Notes: generated from the letters alone by a model not told the origin. A stretch of DNA of 64,000 nt from Maricaulis alexandrii (GCF_005871165.1 NZ_SWKP01000003.1:558001-622000), one strand, 5' to 3'. Positions 7,412 to 17,399 are shown, counted from the stretch's first letter. A program made the numbers and translations.

Positions 7412-8890
7412 TCAGGCCTCGTAATTATTGCGGACCAGACGGTCCAGGATGCGGACACCCCAGCCCGTGCCCCAGCTCGGCTGGCGCGGATCGTCCTTCA
7501 TGCCGCCCATCGCCGTGCCGGCAATGTCGATATGGCACCAGGGACGGTCATTGACGAAGCATTTCAGGAATTCCGCGGCCGAGATGGAACCGGCCAGGCG
7601 GCCCTCACCGACATTCTTGATGTCGGCATTCTTGGTCTCGATATGCTTTTCATAGTCGGCACCCAGCGGCATGCGCCAGACCGGCTCGTCACTGTCATTG
7701 CCGGCGGCGAACAGGTTCTCGGCCAGTTCGTCATTGTTCGAGAAAATGCCGGCGCGGCTATTGCCCAGCGCAATCAGCATGGCCCCGGTCAGCGTGGCCA
7801 GGTCGATGATCAGCTTGGGCTGGAACCGGTCCTGCGCGTACCAGAGCACGTCGGCCAGGACGAGACGGCCCTCGGCATCCGTGTTGTGGATCTCGATCGT
7901 GGTGCCGTTCATGGCCGTGACGATGTCACCCGGGCGCTGGGCCTTGCCGTCCGGCATGTTCTCCACCAGGCCGACAATACCGATGGCATTGACCTTCGCC
8001 TTGCGGCCGGACAGGGCCCGCATCAGGCCGACCACGGCAGCGGAACCGCCCATGTCGCCGCGCATCTCGTCCATGCCGGCACCCGGCTTCAGCGAGATAC
8101 CGCCACTGTCGAAGGTCAGGCCCTTGCCGACGAAGAGAAGCGGCGCTTCGCCCTCCGGGCCGCCGGACCATTTCATGATCGCGATCTTGGCTTCGAACTC
8201 GGAGCCCTGGCTGACGCCCAGCAGCGAGCCCATGCCCAGTTCGCGCATCTTGTCCTCACCGATGATCTCGATCTCCAGACCATGCTCGGCGAGACCCTCG
8301 ATCTTCTCGGCATAGGAGGCGGGATACAGCACATTCGGCGGCAGATTGGTGACGTCGCGGGCCAGATCCACGCCGTCAGCCACAGCGCCCCAGCCGGCCC
8401 ATTCGGCTTCGGCGGCGGCGACATCGCCGGCGGTAATCGTGACGGTGGCGAGCGAAGGCTTCTGCTCATCCTTCAGCTTGGTGCGGAACTGGTCATAGCG
8501 GTAGGCGGCCAGGCGGGCCCCCAGACCAGCCCGGGCCACGCCCTCGGCATCGGTTTCACCGGCGAGGGCGAGGGTCACGGCGCTCTCGCCGCCGGTCAGC
8601 AGGAGCTTGGCGACAGCGGCCCCGGCCTTTTCCAGCGTGGAGGCGGTGCGCTTGTTCTTTTCGCCCAGGCCGAACAGCACGATGCGCGAGGCGTCGATCC
8701 CGGCCGGCGCCACGATTTCAAGCGTCTGGCCCGGCTTGCCGGAGAAGCGGGACGCCGCGATGGCACGCTTGACCGCACCGGAGGTCGAGGCGTCCAGCTC
8801 GGCTGCCACGTCCGACAGGCTGGCTTCGGCGTAAACCGGGACGGCGATCGCTCCAGCAACGGTTCCAGCGGCGGCAAATTCGATTTTCAT
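7412..8890 (-). CDS. pepA: Leucyl aminopeptidase (M17)
   Basis: A 492-residue cytosolic aminopeptidase that removes N-terminal residues with two metal ions. The M17 signature NTDAEGRL is at 336-343. Metal and catalytic residues are visible as Lys256, Asp261, Lys268, Asp279, Asp338 and Glu340 (KGLTFDSGGISLKPG, MRGDMGG). The N-terminal 170 residues form the family's regulatory domain. It is divergent from the lptF operon and followed by a terminator-like hairpin and holC. In other bacteria PepA is also a DNA-binding repressor; this cannot be judged here. Confidence 0.95.
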   Translation of the reverse strand: MKIEFAAAGTVAGAIAVPVYAEASLSDVAAELDASTSGAVKRAIAASRFSGKPGQTLEIVAPAGIDASRIVLFGLGEKNKRTASTLEKAGAAVAKLLLTGGESAVTLALAGETDAEGVARAGLGARLAAYRYDQFRTKLKDEQKPSLATVTITAGDVAAAEAEWAGWGAVADGVDLARDVTNLPPNVLYPASYAEKIEGLAEHGLEIEIIGEDKMRELGMGSLLGVSQGSEFEAKIAIMKWSGGPEGEAPLLFVGKGLTFDSGGISLKPGAGMDEMRGDMGGSAAVVGLMRALSGRKAKVNAIGIVGLVENMPDGKAQRPGDIVTAMNGTTIEIHNTDAEGRLVLADVLWYAQDRFQPKLIIDLATLTGAMLIALGNSRAGIFSNNDELAENLFAAGNDSDEPVWRMPLGADYEKHIETKNADIKNVGEGRLAGSISAAEFLKCFVNDRPWCHIDIAGTAMGGMKDDPRQPSWGTGWGVRILDRLVRNNYEA

Positions 8891-8915
8891 GGCATCTCTC
8901 TCCGGTCTGGTACGG

Positions 8916-8937
8916 CCTCGAATCGTGCAATTCGAGG
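8916..8937. promoter_or_regulatory. Inverted repeat in the pepA/lptF divergent promoter
   Basis: CCTCGAAT at 8916-8923 and ATTCGAGG at 8930-8937 are perfect reverse complements around a 6-base centre. A GANTC site (GAATC, 8920-8924) overlaps the left arm. It lies 26 bases from the pepA start and about 76 from lptF. Confidence 0.4.
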
Positions 8938-9013
8938 AAAAATCATGTGTCGTGAAAGTGGTATCCGATCACGACGTGAGATAGAAGGCGGATCACGCAG
9001 CACAAGCCCGGCC

Positions 9014-10141
9014 ATGATTCTCGTACAGCGGTATTTCTTCAACCAGTTGCTCTGGCCCCTGCTTGTGGCCGTGGCGGCCTTTGCGGGTCTGGCCCTGCTG
9101 ACGCAGTCCCTGTCGAATATCGACCTGATTTCCGGCTATTCGGAAACGACCTTCACCTTCCTGAAAGTCACCGTGCTGGCGCTGCCGCAGCTGACCGCCC
9201 TGCTGGTTCCGCTGGCCCTGTTCGTCGCCGTCCTGTCGACGCTGAACCGGCTGACCGGCGACAGCGAAACCGTGATTGCCTCGGCCGCCGGGATGAGCCG
9301 GTTCGGCCTGATCGCGCCGATCCTGCGCCTGGCCGTCTATGTCATGATCGCCAATCTGGTGATCAATCTCTTCGTCCAGCCCCTTGCCTACCGGGAGATG
9401 CGGCGCAGCCTGCACGAGCTGCGCTCGGATGTCGCCGCCAGCCTGGTCACGCCGGGCGCCTTCACCCAGCTGGGCGCGGGCGTCACCATGTATGCGCGCG
9501 AACGCGACCGCGACGGGCGCATGCATGACATCCTGATCCACGATACGCGCGGCACTTCCCAGGCGACCTTCACGGCACGCGAGGGCTATGTGGTCCGAAC
9601 GGACGCGTCCTCTATCATGGTGCTGATCGATGCCAACCGGCAGGAGATCGACGAGGCAGGCGAGCTCTTCTACGGCACATTCGACCGGACCGAGTTCGAC
9701 CTGGGCGATTTCGTCGGCCCGGTCGACGCCATGTTCTTCAAGGAATCCGACCGTTTCCTGCACGAGCTGATCTGGCCCGATGCCGGCACGATCGCGCGGA
9801 CCGGGGGCCCGGAACGGGCCTGGGCCGAGGGGCATTACCGCCTGTCCGCCCCACTCTACAATCTGGCCTTCGCCCTGATTGCAGCGGCCGTCTTCTTGGG
9901 CGGGGATCATTCGCGCATGGGCTATTCACGCCGCGTGATGATCGGTGTGGCCGCTGGCATGACGATGCGCCTGGTCGGTTTCGGCGTGCAATCGGCCAGT
10001 GCCGATGATGCCGCCATGAATGTCGCGCAATACCTGGTGCCGCTGGCCGGCGTCATCGGATCGCTCCTGATCATCTACTGGCCGGCCCGCCGCCGTCCCA
10101 AACGCCAGTCACAAGCCCTGCAGGCGGAGGTGCCGGCATGA
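9014..10141 (+). CDS. lptF: LPS export ABC transporter permease LptF
   Basis: A 375-residue inner-membrane permease that, with LptG and LptB, extracts lipopolysaccharide and passes it to the periplasmic bridge. Three N-terminal and three C-terminal membrane segments flank a periplasmic beta-jellyroll domain (about 120-265), the LptF/G layout. The frame is open far upstream because it crosses antisense pepA. The ATG at 9014 is taken because MILVQRYFFNQL is a normal LptF start, although no Shine-Dalgarno site is visible. It overlaps lptG by 4 nt and starts the envelope operon. Confidence 0.92.
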   Translation: MILVQRYFFNQLLWPLLVAVAAFAGLALLTQSLSNIDLISGYSETTFTFLKVTVLALPQLTALLVPLALFVAVLSTLNRLTGDSETVIASAAGMSRFGLIAPILRLAVYVMIANLVINLFVQPLAYREMRRSLHELRSDVAASLVTPGAFTQLGAGVTMYARERDRDGRMHDILIHDTRGTSQATFTAREGYVVRTDASSIMVLIDANRQEIDEAGELFYGTFDRTEFDLGDFVGPVDAMFFKESDRFLHELIWPDAGTIARTGGPERAWAEGHYRLSAPLYNLAFALIAAAVFLGGDHSRMGYSRRVMIGVAAGMTMRLVGFGVQSASADDAAMNVAQYLVPLAGVIGSLLIIYWPARRRPKRQSQALQAEVPA

Positions 10142-11235
10142 TCGGAGGCCGCCTCAACCGCTACATGATGACCCAGACCCTGTCCGGACTGGGTCTGGCC
10201 GCACTGACCATTTCCACCGTCATCATCCTGGTGGATTTCGTGGAACAGTCGCGCGCCATCGGCACGCGGGTGGAGGCCTCTACCTTCGATCTCCTGAGCC
10301 TCACCCTGCTCAAGACGCCATCCCTTCTGGAAACCACCCTGCCCTTCATTTTCCTGTTCGGCATCCTGACCTCGCTCTTCCGGCTCAACCGGCGCAGCGA
10401 GCTGATCGTGATGCGCGCATCGGGCATGTCAGCCTGGCGGATCCTGACCGCCCCCATGCTGCTGGCGGTCTTTGCCGGGATTGCCGGGGCGGTCGCGCTG
10501 AACCCGCTCGCTGCCATGGGCAATGCGGAATACCAGAACCGCCGCGACACGCTGATGAATGTCCAGCGCGCCACCGGCGTGGAAGAGCCGATCTGGCTGC
10601 GGGAGACGTCGCCGGAAGGCTATACGGTGATCGCCGCCAGCGCGCTGCGCGAGAACCGTCAGGAACTGCTCAATCCGGTCTTCTATGTCTTCACTGTGAA
10701 TGCGGACGGCGTGCCCAATCTGGACCGCCGCATCGATGCGGAAAGTGCCCGTCTGAGCAATGGGTTCTGGACCATCACCGAGGCCGTGGAACGCTCGCCC
10801 AATGCCTCGACCCGGGAGCTGAGCGAGGAAACCCTGCCGACCCAGATCAACCGCCAGGCCCTGTTCGAGCGTTCGCGGTCGCCGGAAGGCGTCTCCTTCT
10901 GGGATTTGCCGCAGCTGATCCGCTCCGCTGGAGAAGCCGGCCTGGCGACGGAACGGTATGAACTGCGCTGGCACAGCCTGCTGGCCCTGCCCCTGACCCT
11001 GCTGGCGGCGACCCTGATCGCGGCCGCGGCCACCCTGCGCCTGCACCGGCTGGGCGGCGCGGCGGCCTTTGCGCTGGCTGGCGGACTGGCGGGCTTCGTG
11101 ATGTTCTTCCTGCAGGAATTGCTCAGCTCGATGGGGGCCACCGGCGCTCTGCCGCCGCTGACTGCCGCCTGGGCCGCACCGGCCCTCACCGCGCTGATCG
11201 CGCTCACCTATATCGCGTCCACGGAAGACGGATGA
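10138..11235 (+). CDS. lptG: LPS export ABC transporter permease LptG
   Basis: A 365-residue partner of LptF with the same plan: membrane segments at about 15-35, 60-80 and 100-120, a periplasmic domain, then three more segments at the C-terminus. The cytoplasmic loop RLNRRSELIVMRASGMSAW matches the conserved coupling region facing LptB. The start overlaps the lptF stop (ATGA) and its own stop overlaps the first possible lptD start, so the three are likely made from one mRNA. Confidence 0.93.
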   Translation: MIGGRLNRYMMTQTLSGLGLAALTISTVIILVDFVEQSRAIGTRVEASTFDLLSLTLLKTPSLLETTLPFIFLFGILTSLFRLNRRSELIVMRASGMSAWRILTAPMLLAVFAGIAGAVALNPLAAMGNAEYQNRRDTLMNVQRATGVEEPIWLRETSPEGYTVIAASALRENRQELLNPVFYVFTVNADGVPNLDRRIDAESARLSNGFWTITEAVERSPNASTRELSEETLPTQINRQALFERSRSPEGVSFWDLPQLIRSAGEAGLATERYELRWHSLLALPLTLLAATLIAAAATLRLHRLGGAAAFALAGGLAGFVMFFLQELLSSMGATGALPPLTAAWAAPALTALIALTYIASTEDG

Positions 11236-11318
11236 CGTCGTGGACGCAGCCACCGGCATCGGCTAGTCAGAAAGAGGCGGTTCAGCCGGGGGCCGGACAA
11301 GATGAGGGAGTGACGCGC

Positions 11319-13520
11319 ATGGCGTCGCAGTTTCGCCGCTTTGCGGCTGCGTTGATGAGTTCCAGCGCGCTTGCGCTCACCGGTGCCGCCCTCGCCCAGG
11401 AAGCTGCATCCTCGGATGCACCCGTCTATCTGGAAGCGGACCATCTGGAAGACATGGCCGGCGGCGGCTATCTGGCGACCGGCAATGTGCGTGTGCGCCA
11501 GGAAGGCCGCACCCTGATGGCCGACGAGCTGGAATACCATCCCGAACTGGACCGCGTTATCGCCCGCGGCCATGTCGTGATCACCGGCCAGACGCCCTAT
11601 CCGCAATATGCCGACGAGGTCGAGCTTGATTCGGCCCTGGCCTCCGGGGTCGCGCTGGGCTTTGCCTCCATGCTGGAAGGCAATGGCCGGATCGCCGCGG
11701 CCTCTGCCATCCGCGACGCCGATGAAAGCCTGACCCTGCGCCAGGCCTACTACACGGCCTGTGAACTCTGCGAGGACGGCGAAGGGGAGCCGACCTGGCG
11801 CCTGCGGGCCCGCGAAGTGCGCCAGGATGCCGAAGAGCAGATGATCTATTACCGGGATGCCCGGTTCGAGTTCATGGGCGTCCCGGTGCTCTACACACCG
11901 GCCTTTTCCCATGCCGACCCGTCCTCGGAACGGCGCTCGGGCTTCCTGTTTCCGAAAGTGGGCGTCTCGTCCCGTCTCGGCTTCGTCTACCAGCAACCCT
12001 ATTTGTGGTCGATTTCCCCGTCCCAGGATCTGGTGATCGCGCCGCGCTACATGAGCAATGTGAACCCGCTGCTATACGGCGAATACCGCAAGCGCTTCTG
12101 GTCCGGCTTTGTGGATTTCGAGGGCAGTGTCACGAATGAGGCCGAGATCGACAGTGACGGCAACCGCTTCGGCGACGAAGAGTGGCGCTGGCACGTTTTT
12201 GGGGGCGGCCGCTTCCGGATCGCCGAGGACTGGCGGTGGGGTTTCGGTGTCCAGCGCATTCATGATTCCGAGGATGATCTCTATCTGCGCCGCTATGATT
12301 TCTCGGAAATGCTCAAGGATTATGGCCAGCCGATCGAAGCGCTGAGCCGACAGCTGGTCAGCCAGCTCTATGTCGAGAACCGCACCGAGGACCGCTACGC
12401 CTCAATCATTGCCGCCGGCTATCAATCGGTTCGTGCCAATGTGGATGACGACACCCTGCCGGTGATCGCGCCGCAGCTCAGCCTGCGCCAGGTCTTCACC
12501 GCGCCGCCGGGCTGGGGCCGCGTCAATCTGGATGCCGACGCCACCGTACTGACACGCAGTGAAGGCGTCGACTACACCCGCGCCAGCACGGCCGTGGACT
12601 GGCGAACCCGCTGGATCGGACCGGCCGGCATTGTCGTGGAACCTTTCGCCCTGGGCCGGATCGACTATTACGAGTTGGGGGACATCCCCACCACCGGAAC
12701 CGCCACGACATCGGAAAGCTTCAGCCGCGAGCTGGGCCTGGTCGGGACCGAGATTTCCTGGCCCTTCTTCCGCGGTGGCGACACTGTCGATGTGATCATC
12801 GAACCCGTGGTCTCCTTCATTGCTGCAACGGATGATCCGGAGGGCAACCGGCTGATCAATGAGGACAGCCTCACGCTGGACCTCGATGAGAGCCTGTTGT
12901 TCGAACCGGTCCGGGCCTCCGGCTATGACCTCTGGGAAGAAGGCCAGCGTGCCAATTACGGGGTGCGGGCCACAGCCTTCTTCGGTGATAACGGCTATGC
13001 CCGCGGTTTTGTCGGCCGGTCGGAACGCCTGGATGGTAATGCCGTCTTCTCACCGACGAGCGGCCTGTTCGAGAACGCGTCCGACTATGTCGTGTCCGGT
13101 GAAGTGGACTGGGGCGCATTTGCGGTCGAAATGACCACGCGCCTGGACACCGAAGACTTTGACATCAACACACTGCAGCTCAACGCCTCCTACAGAACCG
13201 ACCGTTTCGGTGTTGCGATCGGCTATCTGGATTCCAGTGATGAGGCCGCCCTTTCGACCCGCGGTCCGCAGCGCGAACTGCGCACGGATCTGAGCTGGCA
13301 GCTGAATGATGAGTGGAGCCTGGTCAACCGGGCCACGCTCGACCTCGACGCCGAGACCACCCGCCGCTCGGAGACGGGCTTCCTGTACCAGGATGAATGT
13401 TCCCAGTTCGAAATTCTCTATCAGCGCGAGGATATCGGAATTGCTGATCTGGGCCCGTCGGAATCCATCCAGTTTCGTATTACCCTCTTCACGCTCGGCA
13501 GCCTCGATCCCGACAGCTAA
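11319..13520 (+). CDS. lptD: LPS-assembly outer-membrane protein LptD
   Basis: A 733-residue protein: signal peptide ending ALAQ, an N-terminal OstA/jellyroll domain (about 35-150; LEADHLEDMAGGGYLATGNV is typical) and a C-terminal beta-barrel that inserts LPS into the outer leaflet. Only three cysteines are visible: Cys148 and Cys151 in CELC after the jellyroll, and Cys694 near the C-terminus. This fits an N- to C-terminal disulfide as in E. coli LptD, with a reduced set. The ATG at 11319 has GGGAG upstream and starts the signal peptide; the frame is open to 11232, where an ATG overlaps lptG. Confidence 0.93.
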   Translation: MASQFRRFAAALMSSSALALTGAALAQEAASSDAPVYLEADHLEDMAGGGYLATGNVRVRQEGRTLMADELEYHPELDRVIARGHVVITGQTPYPQYADEVELDSALASGVALGFASMLEGNGRIAAASAIRDADESLTLRQAYYTACELCEDGEGEPTWRLRAREVRQDAEEQMIYYRDARFEFMGVPVLYTPAFSHADPSSERRSGFLFPKVGVSSRLGFVYQQPYLWSISPSQDLVIAPRYMSNVNPLLYGEYRKRFWSGFVDFEGSVTNEAEIDSDGNRFGDEEWRWHVFGGGRFRIAEDWRWGFGVQRIHDSEDDLYLRRYDFSEMLKDYGQPIEALSRQLVSQLYVENRTEDRYASIIAAGYQSVRANVDDDTLPVIAPQLSLRQVFTAPPGWGRVNLDADATVLTRSEGVDYTRASTAVDWRTRWIGPAGIVVEPFALGRIDYYELGDIPTTGTATTSESFSRELGLVGTEISWPFFRGGDTVDVIIEPVVSFIAATDDPEGNRLINEDSLTLDLDESLLFEPVRASGYDLWEEGQRANYGVRATAFFGDNGYARGFVGRSERLDGNAVFSPTSGLFENASDYVVSGEVDWGAFAVEMTTRLDTEDFDINTLQLNASYRTDRFGVAIGYLDSSDEAALSTRGPQRELRTDLSWQLNDEWSLVNRATLDLDAETTRRSETGFLYQDECSQFEILYQREDIGIADLGPSESIQFRITLFTLGSLDPDS

Positions 13521-13576
13521 CAGTGTCCGGTGATTGCACCCCTGCCGAGTTTGAGTAATGTTCGCGCCGAACCGAT

Positions 13577-14857
13577 ATGCGATTGCTTATGACCTGCGCC
13601 AGATTTCTTGTTTCTTTCCTGTTTGCCGCGCTGGCCATGTCCGGCCCGGTTTCGGCCCATGCCCAGTCCACCGAAGGCATCGCCGCGCTGGTCAATGACG
13701 AGCCGATCACCACGGTGGATGTGCGCAACCGGATGCGCTTGATCATCGCCTCCACCGGCATGGCCCAGGTTGATGAGGCCACCCTCGCCCGGATCCAGGA
13801 CCAGGCGGTTCGCGGTCTGGTCGACGAGCATCTGCAATTGCAGGCCGCCCGTGACTACGAGATTCAGGTCGAGGACGAGGAAATCACCGCCTCCCTGCTC
13901 GATCTCGCACAACGCAACAACACCACGATCGACGCCATCATCGCCGACCTGCAGAATTCCGGCGTCGACGTCTCCACCCTGCGCCACCAGCTGGAAGCCG
14001 AAATTGCCTGGCGCATCCTGGTGAACGGCCGCTACGGTTCGCGGGTGCGGATTTCCGAACAACAGATCGAGCTGGCCCTGGAACGCCTCGCCGCCAGCGC
14101 GTCCCAGCCCCAATACCGCATTTTCGAGATGTATTTCGAAGTGCCGGCCCCGGGTCAGGAAGATGCCACGGTGCAACGCGTGGTCGCCGTGATGAACCAG
14201 CTCCAGCAAGGCGCTGCCTTCCCAGAACTGGCCCGCCAGTTCTCCGACGCGCCGTCCGCGGCCTCCGGTGGCGATATCGGCTGGATCACCGAATCCCAGC
14301 TGCAGCCGGAAGTCGCCGCCATCATGCCGATGATGCGCCGCCAGTATGAACAGTCGGGTGGCCGTGGCGCCCTGTCGAACCCGGTCCAGGTACCGGGCGG
14401 CTACATGGTGATTGCCCTGGTCTCGGTGCGCGATGGCACGACCACGCTGCAATATGACCTGGTGCAGATCTCCCTGCCCAACAGTGCCGTCAACGAGGAC
14501 AGCCGCGAAGCCTTCCAGCGCCTGCTCGACCAGGAGCCGACCTGCACCATCGCCGAAAACCGCATCGGCGAGATCGAAGGGGCCATCCTGACCGATCTGG
14601 GCAGCATCAGCGCCGATGCCGTCCTGCCGCAGATCCGCGAGGCCCTGGAGCCGCTGACACGCGACCAGAATACCGGCCTGATCGAGAATGCCTCCGGCCT
14701 GCAGGCCCTGATCGTCTGCGACCGCCAGATTGCCGGTCCGGGCGTGCCCTCGCGCGATGATCTGGAAAACCAGCTGCGCGGCCAGCAACTCTCCTTGCAG
14801 GCCCGTCGCTGGCTGCGGGATCTGCGCCGCGAGTCGACCATCGAGATTCGCGAGTAA
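13577..14857 (+). CDS. surA: SurA-like periplasmic chaperone/peptidyl-prolyl isomerase
   Basis: A 426-residue protein. Residues 1-30 are a signal peptide ending SAHAQ. The SurA N-terminal chaperone domain (IAALVNDEPITTVDVRNRM) covers about 33-160, and a parvulin domain covers about 175-290 (FPELARQFSDAPSAASGGDIGW is the family signature). A degenerate second PPIase region follows. It escorts unfolded outer-membrane proteins, including LptD, to the BAM complex. The lptD-surA-pdxA-ksgA order is conserved in proteobacteria. Its stop overlaps the pdxA start by one base (TAATG). Confidence 0.9.
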   Translation: MRLLMTCARFLVSFLFAALAMSGPVSAHAQSTEGIAALVNDEPITTVDVRNRMRLIIASTGMAQVDEATLARIQDQAVRGLVDEHLQLQAARDYEIQVEDEEITASLLDLAQRNNTTIDAIIADLQNSGVDVSTLRHQLEAEIAWRILVNGRYGSRVRISEQQIELALERLAASASQPQYRIFEMYFEVPAPGQEDATVQRVVAVMNQLQQGAAFPELARQFSDAPSAASGGDIGWITESQLQPEVAAIMPMMRRQYEQSGGRGALSNPVQVPGGYMVIALVSVRDGTTTLQYDLVQISLPNSAVNEDSREAFQRLLDQEPTCTIAENRIGEIEGAILTDLGSISADAVLPQIREALEPLTRDQNTGLIENASGLQALIVCDRQIAGPGVPSRDDLENQLRGQQLSLQARRWLRDLRRESTIEIRE

Positions 14858-15873
14858 TGACGACTCCGGCACCCATCGTCGTGTCGATGGGTGATCCGGC
14901 CGGCGTCGGCCCCGAGATCATCCTGAAAGCCTGGCATCAGCTGCGCCATCATCCGATGGCGTTCGCGGTAATCGGTGAGTTCGATCTCTTCGCTCGCAGC
15001 GCCGAGGCGCTCGGCCTGGCCGCGCCCATCCCGGTCGACACGCCAGCACAGGCGCTCGAGCATTTTGCCGAATGCCTGCCGGTGCTGGGGACAGAGGCGG
15101 CGCTGAGCGAACCGGTCGTGCCAGGCCAGCCCAATCCCGCCCATGCCGCCGCGACCAAGGCCGCCATTGAGGCCGGGGTGCGCTATTGCCTCAACGGTGA
15201 GGCCAGCGCGCTGGTCACCGCCCCGATTGCTAAATCGGTCATGTATGAGGCCGGTTTCACCTTCCCCGGGCATACCGAATTCCTCGCAGGGCTGACGGCC
15301 CATGTGCCGCAGGACGGCCCCAGAGGGCCGGCCATGATGCTGACCGGCGGCGGACTGCGCGTCGTGCTGGTGACCATCCATGAGCCGCTGCAGCGGGCCA
15401 TTGCGCTGATCGATAAAGACCGCATCCGCCATATCGCCCGCCTCACCCATCACGCGCTCCAGCGCGACTATGGCATCGCCCGCCCACGCCTGGCCCTGGC
15501 CGGTCTCAATCCGCATGCCGGTGAAGACGGCTCACTGGGCGATGAAGAGATTCGCATCCTCAATCCGGCGGCGGCGAAGCTCCGCGCCGAGGGGATCGGG
15601 ATCAGCGATGCGCGCTCGCCAGACACGCTGTTCCACGAAGACGCCCACCGGACCTATGACGCGGTTGTCTGCATGTATCATGATCAGGGCCTGATCCCGG
15701 TAAAGACGCTGGACTTCCATGGCGGGGTGAATGTGACACTCGGTCTGCCGATCATCCGCACCTCGCCGGATCACGGCACCGCCTTCGACATCGCCGGCAC
15801 GGGCCAGGCCCGGGCTGACAGCCTCCTGGCCGCGATCCGCGAGGCCAAGGCCATTGCGAGCCACCGGACATGA
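14857..15873 (+). CDS. pdxA: 4-hydroxythreonine-4-phosphate dehydrogenase
   Basis: A 338-residue enzyme of pyridoxal-phosphate synthesis that oxidises 4-phosphohydroxy-threonine with NAD. The N-terminal SMGDPAGVGPE motif is typical. The metal-binding histidines appear as His175, His220 (NPHAGE) and His275 (MYHDQGLIP); their spacing of 45 and 55 equals that of the E. coli enzyme. It sits between surA and ksgA with overlaps on both sides, the usual neighbourhood. Confidence 0.95.
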   Translation: MTTPAPIVVSMGDPAGVGPEIILKAWHQLRHHPMAFAVIGEFDLFARSAEALGLAAPIPVDTPAQALEHFAECLPVLGTEAALSEPVVPGQPNPAHAAATKAAIEAGVRYCLNGEASALVTAPIAKSVMYEAGFTFPGHTEFLAGLTAHVPQDGPRGPAMMLTGGGLRVVLVTIHEPLQRAIALIDKDRIRHIARLTHHALQRDYGIARPRLALAGLNPHAGEDGSLGDEEIRILNPAAAKLRAEGIGISDARSPDTLFHEDAHRTYDAVVCMYHDQGLIPVKTLDFHGGVNVTLGLPIIRTSPDHGTAFDIAGTGQARADSLLAAIREAKAIASHRT

Positions 15874-16724
15874 GCCTCGATTCCCTTCCGCCGCTGCGGG
15901 ATGTCATCGCGCAGCATGATCTCGGCGCCAAGAAGGCGTTCGGGCAGCACTTCCTGCTGGACCTCAACCTGACCGGCAAGATCGCCCGCCTCGCCGGGGA
16001 TCTCAGCCAGGCCCATGCCATTGAAATCGGCCCCGGTCCGGGCGGCCTGACGCGCGGCATCCTGGAGGCCGGCGCCAAAAGCCTGACTGTGGTGGAAAAG
16101 GATGCCCGCTTCCTGGGCGCGCTGGACGATATCAACCAGGCCTCGGGCGGCCGTCTCACCGTTCACCAGGCCGATGCGCTGGATGTGGACGAAGACGCGC
16201 TCCTGCCGTCTGACGCGCCGCGCATCATCCTGTCCAACCTGCCCTATAATGTCGGCACGCTCTTGCTGATCAAATGGCTGGAAGCGGACCCGGCCTGGTG
16301 GACCCGCGCGGTCCTGATGTTCCAGCGCGAAGTCGCCGACCGCGTCGTCGCCCAGCCGGGCAGCAAGGCCTATGGCCGGCTCGCCGTGATCTCCCAATCG
16401 CGCTGTGATGTGCGCATGGGGCTGAAAGTCCCGGCCCGCGCCTTCACCCCGCCGCCCAAGGTGGAAAGCGCTGTCGTGGTGCTCGACCTTCTGCCGGAAG
16501 CCAAGCGCTTCGCTGATGTGCAAGCCCTGGGCATTGTGACAGCTTCGGCTTTCGGACAGCGCCGCAAGACCTTGCGCCGCAGCCTTGCCCAGGCGGCCGG
16601 ACAGACGAAAGCCAGTGCCGAGGACCTGCTCAATGCTGCCGGGATCGATCCGGGCGCCCGGGCCGAAGTGATTGATGTGGACGGCTTCCAGCGCCTGGCC
16701 ACCGAGTGGCGCAAGGCGCGCTGA
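15870..16724 (+). CDS. rsmA: 16S rRNA dimethyladenosine transferase
   Basis: A 284-residue KsgA/RsmA enzyme that dimethylates two adjacent adenosines near the 3' end of 16S rRNA during small-subunit maturation, using S-adenosylmethionine. Motif I EIGPGPGGLT is at 52-61, the catalytic NLPY at 123-126, and the N-terminal KKAFGQHFL is characteristic. The start overlaps pdxA by 4 nt (ATGA). It ends 18 bp before the stop of convergent gmk. Confidence 0.95.
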   Translation: MSLDSLPPLRDVIAQHDLGAKKAFGQHFLLDLNLTGKIARLAGDLSQAHAIEIGPGPGGLTRGILEAGAKSLTVVEKDARFLGALDDINQASGGRLTVHQADALDVDEDALLPSDAPRIILSNLPYNVGTLLLIKWLEADPAWWTRAVLMFQREVADRVVAQPGSKAYGRLAVISQSRCDVRMGLKVPARAFTPPPKVESAVVVLDLLPEAKRFADVQALGIVTASAFGQRRKTLRRSLAQAAGQTKASAEDLLNAAGIDPGARAEVIDVDGFQRLATEWRKAR

Positions 16725-16742
16725 TCGCGCAGGGCTTGGGCC

Positions 16743-17399
16743 CTACTGCTCCATGATCGCGCCGACAAAATCTTCCAGCCAGGGATGACGCATGCGTTTG
16801 AGGCGTTCGGCGTGGAGGATCTGGTTCAGCTTTTCCAGGGCGCGGGCGAAGTCATCATTGACGATGACATAATCATACTCGTGCCAGTGCGAGATCTCGT
16901 CCTTGGCGCGTTCCATCCGCCCCTTGATGACGTCCGGCGTGTCCTGACCGCGCTTGCGCAGCCGGTCTTCCAGCAGCTCCAGAGAGGGCGGCAGGATGAA
17001 GATACGGACCGTGTCTTCCGGCGCCTGTTCGGCGAGCGCCTGGGCGCCCTGCCAGTCAATGTCAAAGACCACGTCGCGGCCTTCCTCGACGGCTTCCATG
17101 ACCGGGGATTTCGGCGTGCCGTAATAGCGGCCGAACACCTCGGCCCATTCGAAGAACTCTCCGGCCTCGATCTTGTCCTTGAAGTCCTCGACGGAGAGGA
17201 AGTGGTAGTCCTGGCCATCCACCTCGCCCGGACGCGGCTGGCGCGTGGTGGCGGAGACGGACAGGATCACATCGGGATTCTGGCTCAGCAGGCGCTTGGA
17301 CAGAGTCGTCTTGCCGGCACCGGACGGGCTGGACAGGGCCAGCAGGACACCGCGGCGGCGTCCACGAAAAATCGGTCCGGAATGGCCGTCACTCGACAT
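16743..17399 (-). CDS. gmk: Guanylate kinase
   Basis: A 218-residue enzyme that phosphorylates GMP to GDP. The P-loop PSGAGKTT is at 25-32, followed by the GMP-binding region SVSATTRQPRPGEVDGQDYHF. The frame extends upstream to 17444, but the ATG at 17399 is chosen because upstream residues lie inside yicC. The start overlaps the yicC stop by 11 nt. The mltG-yicC-gmk order is common in alphaproteobacteria. With guaA at 62 kb it covers two steps of guanine nucleotide synthesis. Confidence 0.95.
   Translation of the reverse strand: MSSDGHSGPIFRGRRRGVLLALSSPSGAGKTTLSKRLLSQNPDVILSVSATTRQPRPGEVDGQDYHFLSVEDFKDKIEAGEFFEWAEVFGRYYGTPKSPVMEAVEEGRDVVFDIDWQGAQALAEQAPEDTVRIFILPPSLELLEDRLRKRGQDTPDVIKGRMERAKDEISHWHEYDYVIVNDDFARALEKLNQILHAERLKRMRHPWLEDFVGAIMEQ

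Noticed and set aside
7364-9013. Upstream part of a 925-codon frame leading into lptF
   Set aside because: It is antisense to pepA, which has a full catalytic motif set. Only the part from 9014 (lptF) is coding.
16715-16745. Bidirectional terminator between ksgA and gmk
   Set aside because: The GCGCG/CGCGC and AGGGC/GGCCCT stems are short and there is no T tract on either side.
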